In this document: positions 18,305-27,104 of the stretch, piece after piece
Layout: each line of letters starts with the position of its first letter
Position numbering within the stretch: the first letter of the stretch is position 1
DNA from: Mesorhizobium sp. Root102
Lineage (GTDB): Bacteria; Pseudomonadota; Alphaproteobacteria; Rhizobiales; Rhizobiaceae
Length of the DNA stretch: 64,000 nt
Reading direction: 5' to 3'
Assembly: GCF_001425625.1 (NCBI RefSeq)
Contig: NZ_LMCP01000034.1
Coordinates: forward strand, 328,551-392,550
The notes under the pieces: generated by a model
Told to the model about the DNA's origin: nothing
What the model saw: only the letters and a program-made list of their open reading frames with translations
Database searches by the model: none
Translations under genes and position numbers: made by a program

Positions 18305-18310
18305 CTTACC

Positions 18311-18399
18311 CTGTCTGATCCCCCGTCAGACATCTGAAAGCTTGAATATCAGCTTTCCAAAGGCCCGCCGGATCCCCCCTCCTGGCGGGCTTTTTGTTT
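18311..18399 (+). ncRNA. Candidate trans-acting sRNA with anti-Shine-Dalgarno loop (cuckoo/ar14-like)
   Basis: Three perfect consecutive stem-loops in about 90 nt. SL1: TGTCTGA/TCAGACA with C-rich loop TCCCCCG (18312-18332). SL2: GAAAGCT/AGCTTTC with 8-nt loop (18336-18357). SL3: GCCCGCC/GGCGGGC (18363-18369 / 18384-18390) followed by TTTTTGTTT, a rho-independent terminator whose loop reads GGATCCCCCCTCCT. The loop imitates the 3' end of 16S rRNA (GGATCACCTCCT), so it could pair with ribosome-binding sites. Alphaproteobacterial sRNAs with such anti-SD loops are known as the ar14/cuckoo family; membership here is inferred from structure. No ORF fits. Its promoter is EcfG-like. Confidence 0.65.
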
Positions 18400-18520
18400 G
18401 CAAGACTGACTGGGTACATGGGGCCGGGCCTGCGGCAGGGGTTGGCAGTTGGAAAGCGTGCCCACATTGACGGCGTCCTGTCCGAACCTAAATTCGAAAG
18501 CCTCATGAGGAGGCGTTTTC

Positions 18521-18949
18521 ATGGAAACCCAGGAACTGCATCGCGGCCGGCTCATCGACCACATCCAACTGGTGGTCAAGGATCTTGCCGCCAGCAAGCG
18601 TTTCTACGAGGCGATCTTCCGGGTGCTCGATGTTCCGATCGGAGGTGTCGGCGAGGATTATTTCTGGGCCGACGAATTGTTCATCTCCAGCGCGGACAGC
18701 CCGGCGGCGTTGGGAAAGCTCACCGGCCGCCATCATCTGGCCTTCCAGGCAAGGGACCATGCCATGGTCGAGGCCTTCTACAAGGCCGGGCTCGCCGGCG
18801 GCGGCGTGGACAATGGCGCGCCGGGCGAACGGCCCTATCATCCCGGCTATTACGCTGCCTTTCTGCTCGATCCAGACGGCAACAACATCGAGGCCGTCCA
18901 TCACGGTCCGCACAGACGCAGCGCCGCTTCGGTGAAGATAACCTTTTAA
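18521..18949 (+). CDS. VOC family (glyoxalase/dioxygenase fold) protein
   Basis: A 142-residue single-domain vicinal-oxygen-chelate protein. Metal-ligand regions are visible: His in LIDHIQLVVKD near the start, HHLAFQA in the middle, and the glutamate in FLLDPDGNNIEAVHHGPH at the end. The family includes glyoxalases, fosfomycin-resistance-like enzymes and dioxygenases; the substrate is unknown. ATG preceded by GAGGAGG. Confidence 0.9.
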   Translation: METQELHRGRLIDHIQLVVKDLAASKRFYEAIFRVLDVPIGGVGEDYFWADELFISSADSPAALGKLTGRHHLAFQARDHAMVEAFYKAGLAGGGVDNGAPGERPYHPGYYAAFLLDPDGNNIEAVHHGPHRRSAASVKITF

Positions 18950-19078
18950 GCTGTGCCGATAGTCAGCCGGTCTGCAAACACGGCTCTGCACGCTTTGGCG
19001 CCCACCCGCGTTGCAGTCCCCGGACGCGGCACCAATTGGCGATGCTGGAGAGATGGAGCCATCCGGCCGCCGCGCGAC

Positions 19079-19405
19079 ATGAAGGATGCGCCGACGCCGA
19101 AACAAGAGGCGGCCGCTAATGAGTTCCAGCGAATGGTGACCGCGTTTTACGGCGCGTTCGACTCTCTGGAGATCACGGCGGACGGCCGCTAATATTTTCA
19201 TCAGCCTGGTGATCCGACGCCGGGGGCCTGCGTCTGGTGCGGAACCTGGTCCTTCAGCAGGAGTTCGCTGTGGCACAAGCTCGACAACGCGCCCGGGCTG
19301 GATATTTACGCCAAGGACGGCGACATGCAGACGACCTAGACTGCCGAACCCGACGAAAAATCGAAATACGCCTGGCTGGTCTTCGGCTGGACGAAGGCCG
19401 AGTAA
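19079..19405 (+). pseudogene. Degenerate gene with two in-frame stops
   Basis: One frame starting MKDAPTPKQEAAANEFQRMV is protein-like through 19402 but is interrupted by TAA at 19190-19192 and TAG at 19337-19339. Between and after the stops the frame stays coherent (ACVWCGTWSF, then KSKYAWLVFGWTKAE). This looks like a decayed gene of about 108 codons. Family unknown. Confidence 0.5.
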
Positions 19406-19513
19406 GCGGCGCCGCGGCTCATTAGGGGAAGCTTCGTAACAGGGCTCCAAGCGGCTTTTCATCCATCTCGTATCCTCGTACACGAGATGGAGTTCGCTGC
19501 CTGGGGGGTCCGC

Positions 19514-20131
19514 ATGAGTCCACTGCCTGAAACCGTGCCGTTTTTCAGCCAGTGGGAAACGTCAGACATGACCATTGAGGTGCTCGCCGACGGCGCCGAG
19601 GTCGCGCTGCGGCGCGATCCGCTGTGGCGGGGGTCGGGTGCGGAAACTCTGGGCGAATACGCGGTGTGGGCCGCCAACATCTGCGGCATGGCGTGCCTGA
19701 AGATGATCCTGGCAACGCGCGGCGAGACCGTGCCGACTATCGAGCTGGCCAGGCGATGCACTGGATATGGCGGCTATGTCGTCAGCGAGGGATCGATCAG
19801 GGGGCTGATCTACGCGCCCTTCGTCAGCTTCGTGAAAGAGGTCTTCGGTCTTCAGGCCGAAGTGATGACCAGTGTCGCGACAGCGGACATTCCGGCCATC
19901 CTTGAGCGGCAGCGCTTCTTCATCGCCTCGGTCAGCAGTTCGATCCGTTGGCCCGAGCGCGAGCCGCCGTCGAAGGGCGGCCATCTGGTGCTGGTCACCG
20001 CGACGTCGGACAAGGGTTTCCGCTTCCACAATCCGTCCGGCCATACCAGCGCCACACAGGCAAACGCAGTGTTGGCGCCAGCCGACTTCGACCGCTTCTT
20101 TGCCAATCGCGGCATTGCCGTCGCCATTTGA
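19514..20131 (+). CDS. C39-like cysteine peptidase family protein
   Basis: A 205-residue protein with the Peptidase_C39_2-like pattern: catalytic Cys in AANICGMACLKMILA (near residue 58), His in KGGHLVLVTA and the Asn/Asp region FHNPSGH. No signal peptide or ABC domain, so it is a stand-alone cytoplasmic or released enzyme. The start at 19514 follows a GGGGGG site, better than the upstream ATG at 19487. It ends 17 nt before a D-Ala-D-Ala ligase gene on the same strand, so the two are probably cotranscribed. Confidence 0.8.
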   Translation: MSPLPETVPFFSQWETSDMTIEVLADGAEVALRRDPLWRGSGAETLGEYAVWAANICGMACLKMILATRGETVPTIELARRCTGYGGYVVSEGSIRGLIYAPFVSFVKEVFGLQAEVMTSVATADIPAILERQRFFIASVSSSIRWPEREPPSKGGHLVLVTATSDKGFRFHNPSGHTSATQANAVLAPADFDRFFANRGIAVAI

Positions 20132-20148
20132 TGTTTTGAGGGATTTCG

Positions 20149-21222
20149 ATGACCGGTAAGACAAGAGTGGCCATCCTCTATGGCGGGCGTTCGGCCGAGC
20201 ATGACGTGTCGCGCCTTTCAGCCGCCAATGTGCTGAAGGCGATCGACCGGATGCGCTACGACATCATGCCGATTGCCATTTCCCGAAGCGGCAGATGGCT
20301 GCTGCAACAGCCGGCCGCCGGTGACGGGGCAGGGGCGCCGGCATCCGAGGACGAGATCGAGGTTGCGCTTTTGCCCGGCGGCAAGGGCAGGCTGGTTGCC
20401 GTGTCGCGGGATGGAACACAGCCCGACCTGCCGCCGGTCGATGTCGTCTTTCCCGTGCTGCACGGGCCGTTCGGCGAGGACGGCTCGGTGCAGGGCTATG
20501 CGGAAGTCGCCGATGTCGCCTATGTCGGCTGCGGCATCCTTGCCTCGGCAGCCGCCATGGACAAGGAGATTGCCAAGCGGCTGATGCGCGAGGCGGGACT
20601 GGCTGTTGCCCGCTCGCTGACCTTGCGGCGCGGGGAGTCCGTGCCCTTCGAGGACGTCGCGGCGAAGCTCGGCCTGCCGGTGTTCGTCAAGCCGGCGCGC
20701 CAGGGCTCGTCCTTCGGGGTCAGCAAGGCGACCGACAGCGCCGGCTTCACCGCGGCCGTCGAGGCGGCTTTTCAGCATGACAGCAAGGTTCTGGTGGAGG
20801 AGTTCGTCGAAGGCCGCGAGATCGAGTTCTCGGTGCTGGAGCGGGCCGACGGCACGCTGACGGTGTCGCTGCCCGGTGAGATCATTCCAGCAGGCAAGCA
20901 TGGCTTCTACACCTATGAAGCCAAATATCTCGATGCCGACGGCGCGGTGATTCAGGTGCCCGCCGATGTCCCGACCGCAGTTGCCGACAGAGCGAGGGAA
21001 ATGGCGCGGCAGGCTTTCCAGGCACTCGGCTGCGAAGCCATGGCGCGCGTCGATTTCTTCCTGCGCGCCGATGGCAGCCTGCTGGTCAACGAGGTCAACA
21101 CCATTCCCGGTTTCACCGACATTTCGATGTACGCCAAGGCGCTGGCGGCGTCAGGCATCGGCTACAGCCAGACCATCGACGTGCTCATCGAGCACGCGCT
21201 GGCCAGGCATGCGGCGCGCTGA
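20149..21222 (+). CDS. ddl: D-alanine-D-alanine ligase
   Basis: A 357-residue ATP-grasp ligase. Signatures: VAILYGGRSAEHDVSRLSA at the N-terminus, LHGPFGEDGSVQG, VGCGILASAAAMDK, the ATP-grasp lysine segment KPARQGSSFGVSKA, VEEFVEGREIEFSVLE, and the terminal metal-binding NEVNTIPGFTDISMYAK. It joins two D-alanines for peptidoglycan precursors. It is not in a division/cell-wall cluster, so it may be a second copy (DdlA-like) or one dedicated to the product of the neighbouring C39-like peptidase. Confidence 0.93.
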   Translation: MTGKTRVAILYGGRSAEHDVSRLSAANVLKAIDRMRYDIMPIAISRSGRWLLQQPAAGDGAGAPASEDEIEVALLPGGKGRLVAVSRDGTQPDLPPVDVVFPVLHGPFGEDGSVQGYAEVADVAYVGCGILASAAAMDKEIAKRLMREAGLAVARSLTLRRGESVPFEDVAAKLGLPVFVKPARQGSSFGVSKATDSAGFTAAVEAAFQHDSKVLVEEFVEGREIEFSVLERADGTLTVSLPGEIIPAGKHGFYTYEAKYLDADGAVIQVPADVPTAVADRAREMARQAFQALGCEAMARVDFFLRADGSLLVNEVNTIPGFTDISMYAKALAASGIGYSQTIDVLIEHALARHAAR

Positions 21223-21384
21223 TCCCGTTCGGAGCGGAGTGGCGCAGAAAAGTGGTCTGCGCCAAGCCGGGGCTCGTCATTGGCCGAGGTCTTGAAGGCC
21301 ATATGAAGCGTAGTTACATCAATAACTAAGCGTGCGTTGCACGCGAATTTTACGCTTGGTCAAGCTTCATCTATGGAGGTTGTC

Positions 21385-21744
21385 ATGGCTAATACATTCA
21401 TGGAAGGCAAGAAGGGGCAGGACTGGCTCAATCTGGTCCTTGCCATCGGCCTGTTCATCTCACCTTGGATAATCGGCTTCGTTGCTGAAACCGCTCCCGC
21501 ATGGAACGCCTGGGTTGTTGGCGTCGTGCTGGGCGTCATGGCTCTGGCGGCGCTTACCGCATTCGCCGAGTGGGAGGAATGGGTCAGTGTCGTCCTCGGG
21601 CTCTGGCTGATCATTTCGCCCTGGCTGCTCGGTTTCGTGGCGAACGGGTCTGCGATGGCCACCCACGTCATTCTCGGCTTGCTGGTGGTTGCCGTATCAG
21701 GTTGGGCCGTCTGGGACTTCCGTCATCCGCACGCGCATGCGTAA
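21385..21744 (+). CDS. SPW-repeat membrane protein
   Basis: A 119-residue protein with two copies of the SPW motif, LFISPWIIGF and LIISPWLLGF, each in a pair of predicted membrane helices (four in total). Members are small inner-membrane proteins of unknown role. The start at 21385 follows GGAGG at 21376-21380; the frame also opens at 21337. Confidence 0.9.
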   Translation: MANTFMEGKKGQDWLNLVLAIGLFISPWIIGFVAETAPAWNAWVVGVVLGVMALAALTAFAEWEEWVSVVLGLWLIISPWLLGFVANGSAMATHVILGLLVVAVSGWAVWDFRHPHAHA

Positions 21745-21835
21745 CCGGTAAGGGTTGGGGTCCGCCGCGTAAGCGGCGGGCTCCTCCGGCCGATGACCTG
21801 CTCACGATCTTCAACAAAAAGCCGGACGAGGCCAA

Positions 21836-22084
21836 GTGAACCGGCCTCGTGCGCTGAGCAGCCGCATTGCGGGTTTCGGGCTCCCCGACCGTGCTGCGAT
21901 AATCCTGGTGCACGAACTCATCTTGCGCAGCGCCGAGGCATTGGCCAAGCGCGGCCTCGAATTGCCGGTCTTCGCCTCGCCGACGATCGCTGGCGAGCCG
22001 TGCCGCGGAATGGAGCCACGCTGCCCAAAAAGAATCATCGTACCATGCTTTTCCGGATCTTGCCGACCTCGCGGCGCGCCATAA
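21836..22084 (+). CDS. Weak hypothetical ORF
   Basis: An 82-codon frame with GTG start (MNRPRALSSRIAGFGLPD...). The middle (AAIILVHELILRSAEALAKRGLELPVF) is amphipathic and gene-like but the C-terminus is Pro/Cys-rich and odd. No ribosome site stands out. Could be a remnant. Confidence 0.25.
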   Translation: MNRPRALSSRIAGFGLPDRAAIILVHELILRSAEALAKRGLELPVFASPTIAGEPCRGMEPRCPKRIIVPCFSGSCRPRGAP

Positions 22085-22140
22085 TTCCATTCAAGGCTGG
22101 AGTGAATCCAGCTGCTGAATAGGAGGCATAGGAGGCGTCC

Positions 22141-22575
22141 ATGAAGCATCAAACCGTTGACCAACTGCACGCCGTTGCCGAGGTCCACGCCGAGGCAACC
22201 TATCTTGTCGCGACTCGAGGCGAACGCCTCGAACGCTGGGCGCAGCTTCTGGAGCAAAATCCCAACAGGTGTCTAGGGGCGCTGACGGGGACCGAGTACC
22301 AATCCGTGGAGATCCGCGAAAGAATGCGTTCCGCGGGATCACCAATCACAGTTGCTTTCGAAGATCCGATCTTTCGCGCGCTGGGCTTGAAGGAGGATAC
22401 CTACGGTGAGGCCAAGCGCTTCTTCGAGCTGACCGATTGGCAGCTCCACGAAATCGTCTGCCATTGCCATGTCGGCGCTACGATGCCGGCACGATGGGCC
22501 GCATCCCGTGTCCGCGCGGCAATTTCGGGAAGATCCGGTTTCTTCGCGTGGCTGCGAGGAGCGTTTCTGCACTGA
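22141..22575 (+). CDS. Hypothetical protein
   Basis: A 144-residue soluble protein preceded by an AGGAGG site 5 nt before the ATG. It contains a His-rich segment (LHEIVCHCHVGATM) and an otherwise helical N-terminal half (HAVAEVHAEATYLVATRGERLE). I do not recognise a family. Codon use is typical of the chromosome. Confidence 0.65.
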   Translation: MKHQTVDQLHAVAEVHAEATYLVATRGERLERWAQLLEQNPNRCLGALTGTEYQSVEIRERMRSAGSPITVAFEDPIFRALGLKEDTYGEAKRFFELTDWQLHEIVCHCHVGATMPARWAASRVRAAISGRSGFFAWLRGAFLH

Positions 22576-22984
22576 GGCCGATGCTCCAGCTGGTGGACAT
22601 CGCGCACGGTGCCGGCTGAGCGACTGCTTGAAGACCGATGAGGCGGCAGAGGGTCTCTCCGCCTCCTATCGATTGTTCTGGATGGTGCAGCTTGTCTTCC
22701 ACCAGCGGTTGATCTCGCCGAACACGATGTCGAGCGAGCCGATCCCATCGCGCCCAACATGGGAACGCTGACAACAGCATTCGATCTCGCCATCCCGGCG
22801 CAGGCAGGGGATGCGTTCCACGAACGGCAGCTCGCTGATGAGATGATCCGGTGCTGCCTTTCCTCAGGGTGAGCAGCCATTCGATCGTCGCCCGGCGGCG
22901 GGGGACGCGTATTTCATCACTGGCTAAAGTTGCACGCAGGCTCAATATATCAGATCATGGCGGCGTGGCAGGGGGAGACATCGA
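22576..22984. other. Intergenic stretch without a convincing gene
   Basis: About 400 bp between a hypothetical gene and the AI-2E transporter. A 37-codon frame at 22759-22872 (MGTLTTAFDLAIPAQAGD...) has plausible composition but no ribosome site. No terminator or promoter of note. Confidence 0.4.
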
Positions 22985-24973
22985 GTGGCCAATAGTCGAA
23001 GCGACAAGGCGTCTCCCGCTGATGGGTCGGAGGATATGCTTTCGGCCGTCGCGCCCCGCCCGCGAACCGCGTTGCCCAACGTGGCAACAACCGTCACCAC
23101 GGTGGCGGCGCTGTATTTCGGGCGCGAGGTTTTCCTGCCGATCGCGATCGCGCTGCTGCTGACCTTCGCGCTCGCGCCGCTTGTTTCAGCGCTCAAAAAG
23201 GTCGGGATCCCGCGGATCGCCGCCGTCATCGCAAGCGTGCTCGGCGCTTTCGCGGCGCTTGGCCTGTTCTCCTTCATTGTCGCCACGCAGGTCAGCGAAC
23301 TGGCGCAGAACATCCCGGTCTACCAGACCAACATCCTGACCAAGATCCGTTCGCTCAAGGAAACCGGGGTCGGGGGAGGGATCATTGCCAGATTGAGCCA
23401 GGTGGTCGAGCGTGTCGGCCAGGAGATCGACAGGCAGGACGCCTCGCTGCCGGCCGCCACCCCGGAAAAGCCGCCGCGCGAGCCGGTGCCCGTCGAGATC
23501 GTCTCGCGTGAAAGGCCGCTCGAGGTCCTGCAGAACATAGTGGGGCCGCTGCTCAGCCCGCTCGGTTCGGCAGGGCTTATCATCGTCGTCGTCATCTTCA
23601 TGCTGCTTGAGCGGGAGGATCTGCGCGACCGCTTCATCCGGCTTGTCGGTTACGGCGACCTCCACCGCACCACCGAGGCGCTTCAGGATGCCGCCAAGCG
23701 GGTGGGCCGCTATCTCTTGATGCAATTGGTCGTCAACATCGTCTACGCAATACCGATTTCGATCGGGCTGTGGATTCTCGGCATCCCGAATGCGCTGCTG
23801 TGGGGGCTGCTGGCTCTGGCGCTGCGTTTCGTCCCCTATATCGGCCCGATCATCGGCATGCTCTTGCCGCTGTTCCTCGCGCTGGCCGTGGCGCCGGGCT
23901 GGTCGCTCGTCCTGTGGACGGCCGCCCTGTTCGTGGTGATGGAACTGATCACCGGCAATGTCATCGAACCCTGGCTTTACGGCTCGCGAACCGGACTGTC
24001 GCCGCTGGCGATCATTGTCGCGGCGATTTTCTGGACGTGGCTGTGGGGGCCGCTCGGGCTGATCCTGTCGACGCCGCTCACCGTCTGCCTTGTGGTGCTG
24101 GGCAGGCACGTGCCGCAGTTTGAATTCCTCGACGTGCTGTTCGGCAACGAGCCCGTGCTCGAACCTCATGCGCGCCTCTACCAGCGGCTGCTGGCCGGCG
24201 ATCCCGAGGAAGCCACCGACCACGCCGAGGAGATGCTGGAGGAGAAATATCTCGTCGAATTCTACGACAAGGTTGCCATTCCGGCACTGCTGCTGGGCGA
24301 GCGCGACCGTGTGCGCGGCGTCATGGGCGACCTGCAAAGACGCCATGTGGCGGCCAGTGTCCTGACGCTGGTGGCCAACCTAGACGACAGCGCGCAGGAG
24401 GAAGCGAGCGAGGAGGAGGAGGAGCCGCACGTGGTCGCAGAGGCGGGCGTCGATGGCGATGTCAGCGGCGAGGACGAGACCGAACTGCCCGATGGCACCG
24501 GCATGTCAGTGCTTTGCGCCGGCGGGCGCGGCGAACTCGACGACGCCACTGCCGCAATGCTGGCGCAGGTGCTGGAAGTCCAGGGCGCGACGGTGTCGAA
24601 GGCCGGTTTTGCCGATATGGAACCCGCCAACATCCGCCACCTCGAACTCGAAACCGTCGACACCGTCGTGGTCGGCTTCCTGAACCGGGATTCCGTCAAG
24701 CACGCCCGCTTTCTGGTTCGCCGGCTGAAGCGCGCGAAGGCTGCACTTCGGGTGGGAATCGTGTTCTGGTCGGAGACCGCTGCCGAGGACAAGGAAACGG
24801 CTGCCAAGCTGGCCCAAGACATGAACGCCGATTTCGTGGCGCATGGCATGGTGGACGCGGTGGTGGGCGCGCTGTCAAACGAGCCGCCGGTTGCTCTCAA
24901 GCTCATCGCCAAACGCCGCATGCGGCGACAGCGGGCGGCCCCCAAGAAGGTTGCGGCAGCGGCGGCGAGTTAG
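22985..24973 (+). CDS. AI-2E family transporter with long C-terminal extension
   Basis: A 662-residue membrane protein. Residues about 35-390 form the AI-2E/PerM-type transporter core: paired N-terminal helices (VAALYFGREVFLPIAIALLLTFALAPLV), the amphipathic middle, and the hallmark LRFVPYIGPIIGMLLPLFLAL with a final GPLGLILSTPLTVCLVVLGRHV. The family moves autoinducer-2 or, in other members, sodium/protons; direction here is unknown. About 260 residues follow the core: a cytoplasmic, acidic linker (EEASEEEEEPHVV...) and an alpha/beta domain, which most members lack. GTG start at 22985 after GGGGGAGA. Confidence 0.88.
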   Translation: MANSRSDKASPADGSEDMLSAVAPRPRTALPNVATTVTTVAALYFGREVFLPIAIALLLTFALAPLVSALKKVGIPRIAAVIASVLGAFAALGLFSFIVATQVSELAQNIPVYQTNILTKIRSLKETGVGGGIIARLSQVVERVGQEIDRQDASLPAATPEKPPREPVPVEIVSRERPLEVLQNIVGPLLSPLGSAGLIIVVVIFMLLEREDLRDRFIRLVGYGDLHRTTEALQDAAKRVGRYLLMQLVVNIVYAIPISIGLWILGIPNALLWGLLALALRFVPYIGPIIGMLLPLFLALAVAPGWSLVLWTAALFVVMELITGNVIEPWLYGSRTGLSPLAIIVAAIFWTWLWGPLGLILSTPLTVCLVVLGRHVPQFEFLDVLFGNEPVLEPHARLYQRLLAGDPEEATDHAEEMLEEKYLVEFYDKVAIPALLLGERDRVRGVMGDLQRRHVAASVLTLVANLDDSAQEEASEEEEEPHVVAEAGVDGDVSGEDETELPDGTGMSVLCAGGRGELDDATAAMLAQVLEVQGATVSKAGFADMEPANIRHLELETVDTVVVGFLNRDSVKHARFLVRRLKRAKAALRVGIVFWSETAAEDKETAAKLAQDMNADFVAHGMVDAVVGALSNEPPVALKLIAKRRMRRQRAAPKKVAAAAAS

Positions 24974-25385
24974 GTCGTCTTCGCCTGGGGTGGGCAAACC
25001 AGGGACCGATGCCAAAGCGCAAAGTATTTTGTATCCTGCTGCTCCCTCTGTTCCCGTACGGTATCCAACCTTTCTGAGTGGTGATCCGATCGGTAGCAAG
25101 ATGGCTTATGTTCCGATCGGGATCTGCCCGGAGACTATGGCAGCGACTATGTTCGGATCGGCATGGAGCGAATGGTCGACATCGTTGATGCGCTGGTGGC
25201 CGTCAGCCACAGTGCCGACACCAGGAAGTAGAAAGCGCCGAACGCAGCGCAGGGCGCGACCTGATGTCGATAATTTCACTGCCGCCGGCCATCTTCACAA
25301 AAAGAGTGCGGCCAGTGCCGATTGAGCGCCGCTCAAGGGTGTGACTTCTCCGAAGCCGGTTCCCACCCTCTGCTCGGCGTGCGTC
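24974..25385. other. Intergenic stretch, no supported gene
   Basis: About 410 bp after the AI-2E gene. Some short frames read sensibly (for example one ending MERMVDIVDALVAVSH... at 25164-25231) but none has a start with a ribosome site. It borders a gene fragment, so it is probably decayed sequence. Confidence 0.35.
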
Positions 25386-25615
25386 CTATCGGTCGACCAT
25401 CGCCATGCCGTGCTCGGTGTAGCGCGGGCCGGAGATCTTTCCCGGCGCGAGCGCCTCGTCGAGCGCGGCCATCTCGGCTGCGTCGAGTTTGAGCGATGCG
25501 GCGGCGACATTTTCCTCCAGATATCTGATCCGCTTGGTGCCGGGGATCGGCCCGATGTCGACGCCAAATCGACCTGGCCGGGCTTGACGCCTTTGCTCAC
25601 TGCGATATCGCGCAC
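25386..25615 (-). pseudogene. Aldo/keto reductase C-terminal fragment
   Basis: On the minus strand the last 55 or so codons read as an aldo/keto reductase C-terminus: IGPIPGTKRIRYLEENVAAA, then MAALDEALAPGKISG and YTEHGMAMVDR before the stop at 25386. Upstream, VRDIAVSKGVKPGQVDLA fits the same family but is in another frame, with a short deletion around 25562-25566. The rest of the enzyme is absent. Confidence 0.75.
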
Positions 25616-25660
25616 ACCTTGGCGGCGGCCTCGCCGCGCGATATTCTTGAAGCCAGCAGC

Positions 25661-25963
25661 TCAGGCCGGAATACCGCCGCGCCCGGACCGATGCCCGGTC
25701 ATCCAGGGCAGGACGTTCGAGACATCCTCCAGGATGCGCGCCGATCTTGCCCAGCCGGCGAAGGCTTCCCGCGCAACCGACGGCGGCAACAGCCCGTCAA
25801 AGGAGCGATGGCAGGCGCGCCGGGCGGTATCGAAGATCGGGCCGCGGCGGTTGCTCGGCCATTCGTCGAGAAAGTCGAGGGCCTCCTCGAGGCAGGTGAT
25901 TTCCTGGACGATCATCTGACCGTCCTTGACGAAAACGGGGTGGTTGAAACGCCTGTCGTTCAT
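25661..25963 (-). CDS. DUF982 domain protein
   Basis: A 100-residue small protein of the DUF982 family, which is abundant in rhizobia: start MNDRRFNHPVFVKDGQMIVQEI, core ALDFLDEWPSNRRGPIFDTARRACHRS, then SVAREAFAGWARSARIL. Start set by a GGAGGAAG site 4 nt upstream of the ATG at 25963. Longer C-terminus than most members. Function unknown; three further DUF982 genes occur in this window. Confidence 0.85.
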   Translation of the reverse strand: MNDRRFNHPVFVKDGQMIVQEITCLEEALDFLDEWPSNRRGPIFDTARRACHRSFDGLLPPSVAREAFAGWARSARILEDVSNVLPWMTGHRSGRGGIPA

Positions 25964-26078
25964 TACTTCCTCCAATCGCTTGAACGATGCTTTGAACTGG
26001 CCGGCAACGTTGGCGGCGGCCATCGAAAAATATGCGAGGGGCGGCTTTCCGTGTCAAGAACAGACACGAGCAGCCAGA

Positions 26079-26116
26079 CTACTCGATCAGGATATGCCTA
26101 CTCGATCAGGATATGC
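26079..26116. repeat. 19-bp exact tandem duplication
   Basis: CTACTCGATCAGGATATGC occurs twice back to back (26079-26097 and 26098-26116). It spans the last codons and stop (HILIE-stop) of the DUF982 gene, so the extra copy lies just past the stop. Confidence 0.9.
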
Positions 26117-26343
26117 GCCTCGCGGGCGGCCTCGACGAAAGCCTCCCTGGCAATGTCAGGGGACACCTCGCCACTCGCCGCCCGGCGGCAAGCGCGCAGC
26201 GCGGACTGATGTTTCGGGCTGCCGGCGTCACGCCAATGTGTCGTGAGCAATTCAATGGCCTGCTGTGTATTGGACAGATGGCGGATGGAACCGGTGACGC
26301 CGACCGAAACCGCCACGGGCTTGGAAAACCATGCAGTTTGCAT
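26098..26343 (-). CDS. DUF982 domain protein
   Basis: An 81-residue DUF982 member (AVSVGVTGSIRHLSNTQQAIE, THWRDAGSPKHQSALRACRRA, DIAREAFVEAAREAHILIE). The ATG at 26343 follows GAGG. It lies upstream of the other DUF982 gene on the same strand, possibly cotranscribed. Its last codons are duplicated in tandem in the DNA. Confidence 0.85.
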   Translation of the reverse strand: MQTAWFSKPVAVSVGVTGSIRHLSNTQQAIELLTTHWRDAGSPKHQSALRACRRAASGEVSPDIAREAFVEAAREAHILIE

Positions 26344-26493
26344 TGGAACCTCGACTGGTTGCGGCGATTAACGCCTTCGGCAGCGCAAGGTTTCAGCAAC
26401 ACCAATCACGCTGGCGTGAGAGTTCCCACACATGCGTTCTCCTACGAACCACTGCATCGAGGGACGCTGGGTTGTTCGCCTTTATGCGATCGC

Positions 26494-26679
26494 TCACATG
26501 TTTGAGGCGAAGTCGCGGGTGGGCGGTGGTTTGGGTTTGTGGGCAGCACGCTGCCTTGTCGTTTGTTGGGCGAGGCGGGGCGCGGCCTTGACCGTGTTCA
26601 CGGTGTCGGGCGATTGCGCCTTGCGGCGCTTGAGCCAGCTGGATGACAATTCGGCAAGGAGACTGCGCAGCTCTTTCAC
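26494..26679 (-). CDS. Small basic hypothetical protein
   Basis: A 61-residue protein from a GTG start (MKELRSLLAELSSSWLKRRKA...) 5 nt after AAAGGAGG. N-terminal helix, then a basic low-complexity tail rich in Gln, Arg, Lys and Pro. An upstream in-frame extension to 26853 has no ribosome site. Family unknown. Confidence 0.45.
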   Translation of the reverse strand: MKELRSLLAELSSSWLKRRKAQSPDTVNTVKAAPRLAQQTTRQRAAHKPKPPPTRDFASNM

Positions 26680-26804
26680 AACATCCTCCTTTTGCAAGGC
26701 GACGGGATAATTTCCGCCAGTCCAACTTGTTCCATCGGAAGACTTGTTCCGCCGGAAAGATAGGAAGGACCCTTGCCCGGGCGTATCGGCCGGCGTTTGC
26801 CGGA

Positions 26805-27104
26805 CTATTGAATCGAAGCCGGGCGCGGCAGATCGAGCGTGGCGATCGCGCACTCGCAGTCCTCGTCGGCCAGGCCATTCACGAACAGACCGGCCAGGCC
26901 GTCGAATTCGATTGCCGCGCCGATCAGTTGTGCCGCCTGCAGGACCAGATGCTCGATGTCCTCGAGGGCGACATTCTCGGCCAGATTCCTGACCCTGACC
27001 TGTTCCGCCACCGCCGTTATGTTGACGATGCCTGCCATCTTGAAGGCCATCTGGACCGCTGAACTGACGTCATCGCGCAGTCGCGTCGAGTAATCATACC
27101 GCAT
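26805..27104 (-). CDS. Hypothetical small protein
   Basis: A 99-residue protein (MRYDYSTRLRDDVSSAVQMA...) preceded by GGGAGG. It is helical, with a repeated hydrophobic pattern (IEHLVLQAAQLIGAAIEFDGL) but no membrane segment. The C-terminus contains CECAIATLDL. Not recognised. Confidence 0.6.
   Translation of the reverse strand: MRYDYSTRLRDDVSSAVQMAFKMAGIVNITAVAEQVRVRNLAENVALEDIEHLVLQAAQLIGAAIEFDGLAGLFVNGLADEDCECAIATLDLPRPASIQ

Noticed and set aside
21303..21329. Eight-codon ORF (MKRSYINN) before the SPW gene
   Set aside because: Too short, no ribosome site or conserved leader features.
26720..26750. GGAAC on the minus strand upstream of the 26494-26679 gene
   Set aside because: Followed at 17 nt by ATT, not GTT; left out of the promoter list.
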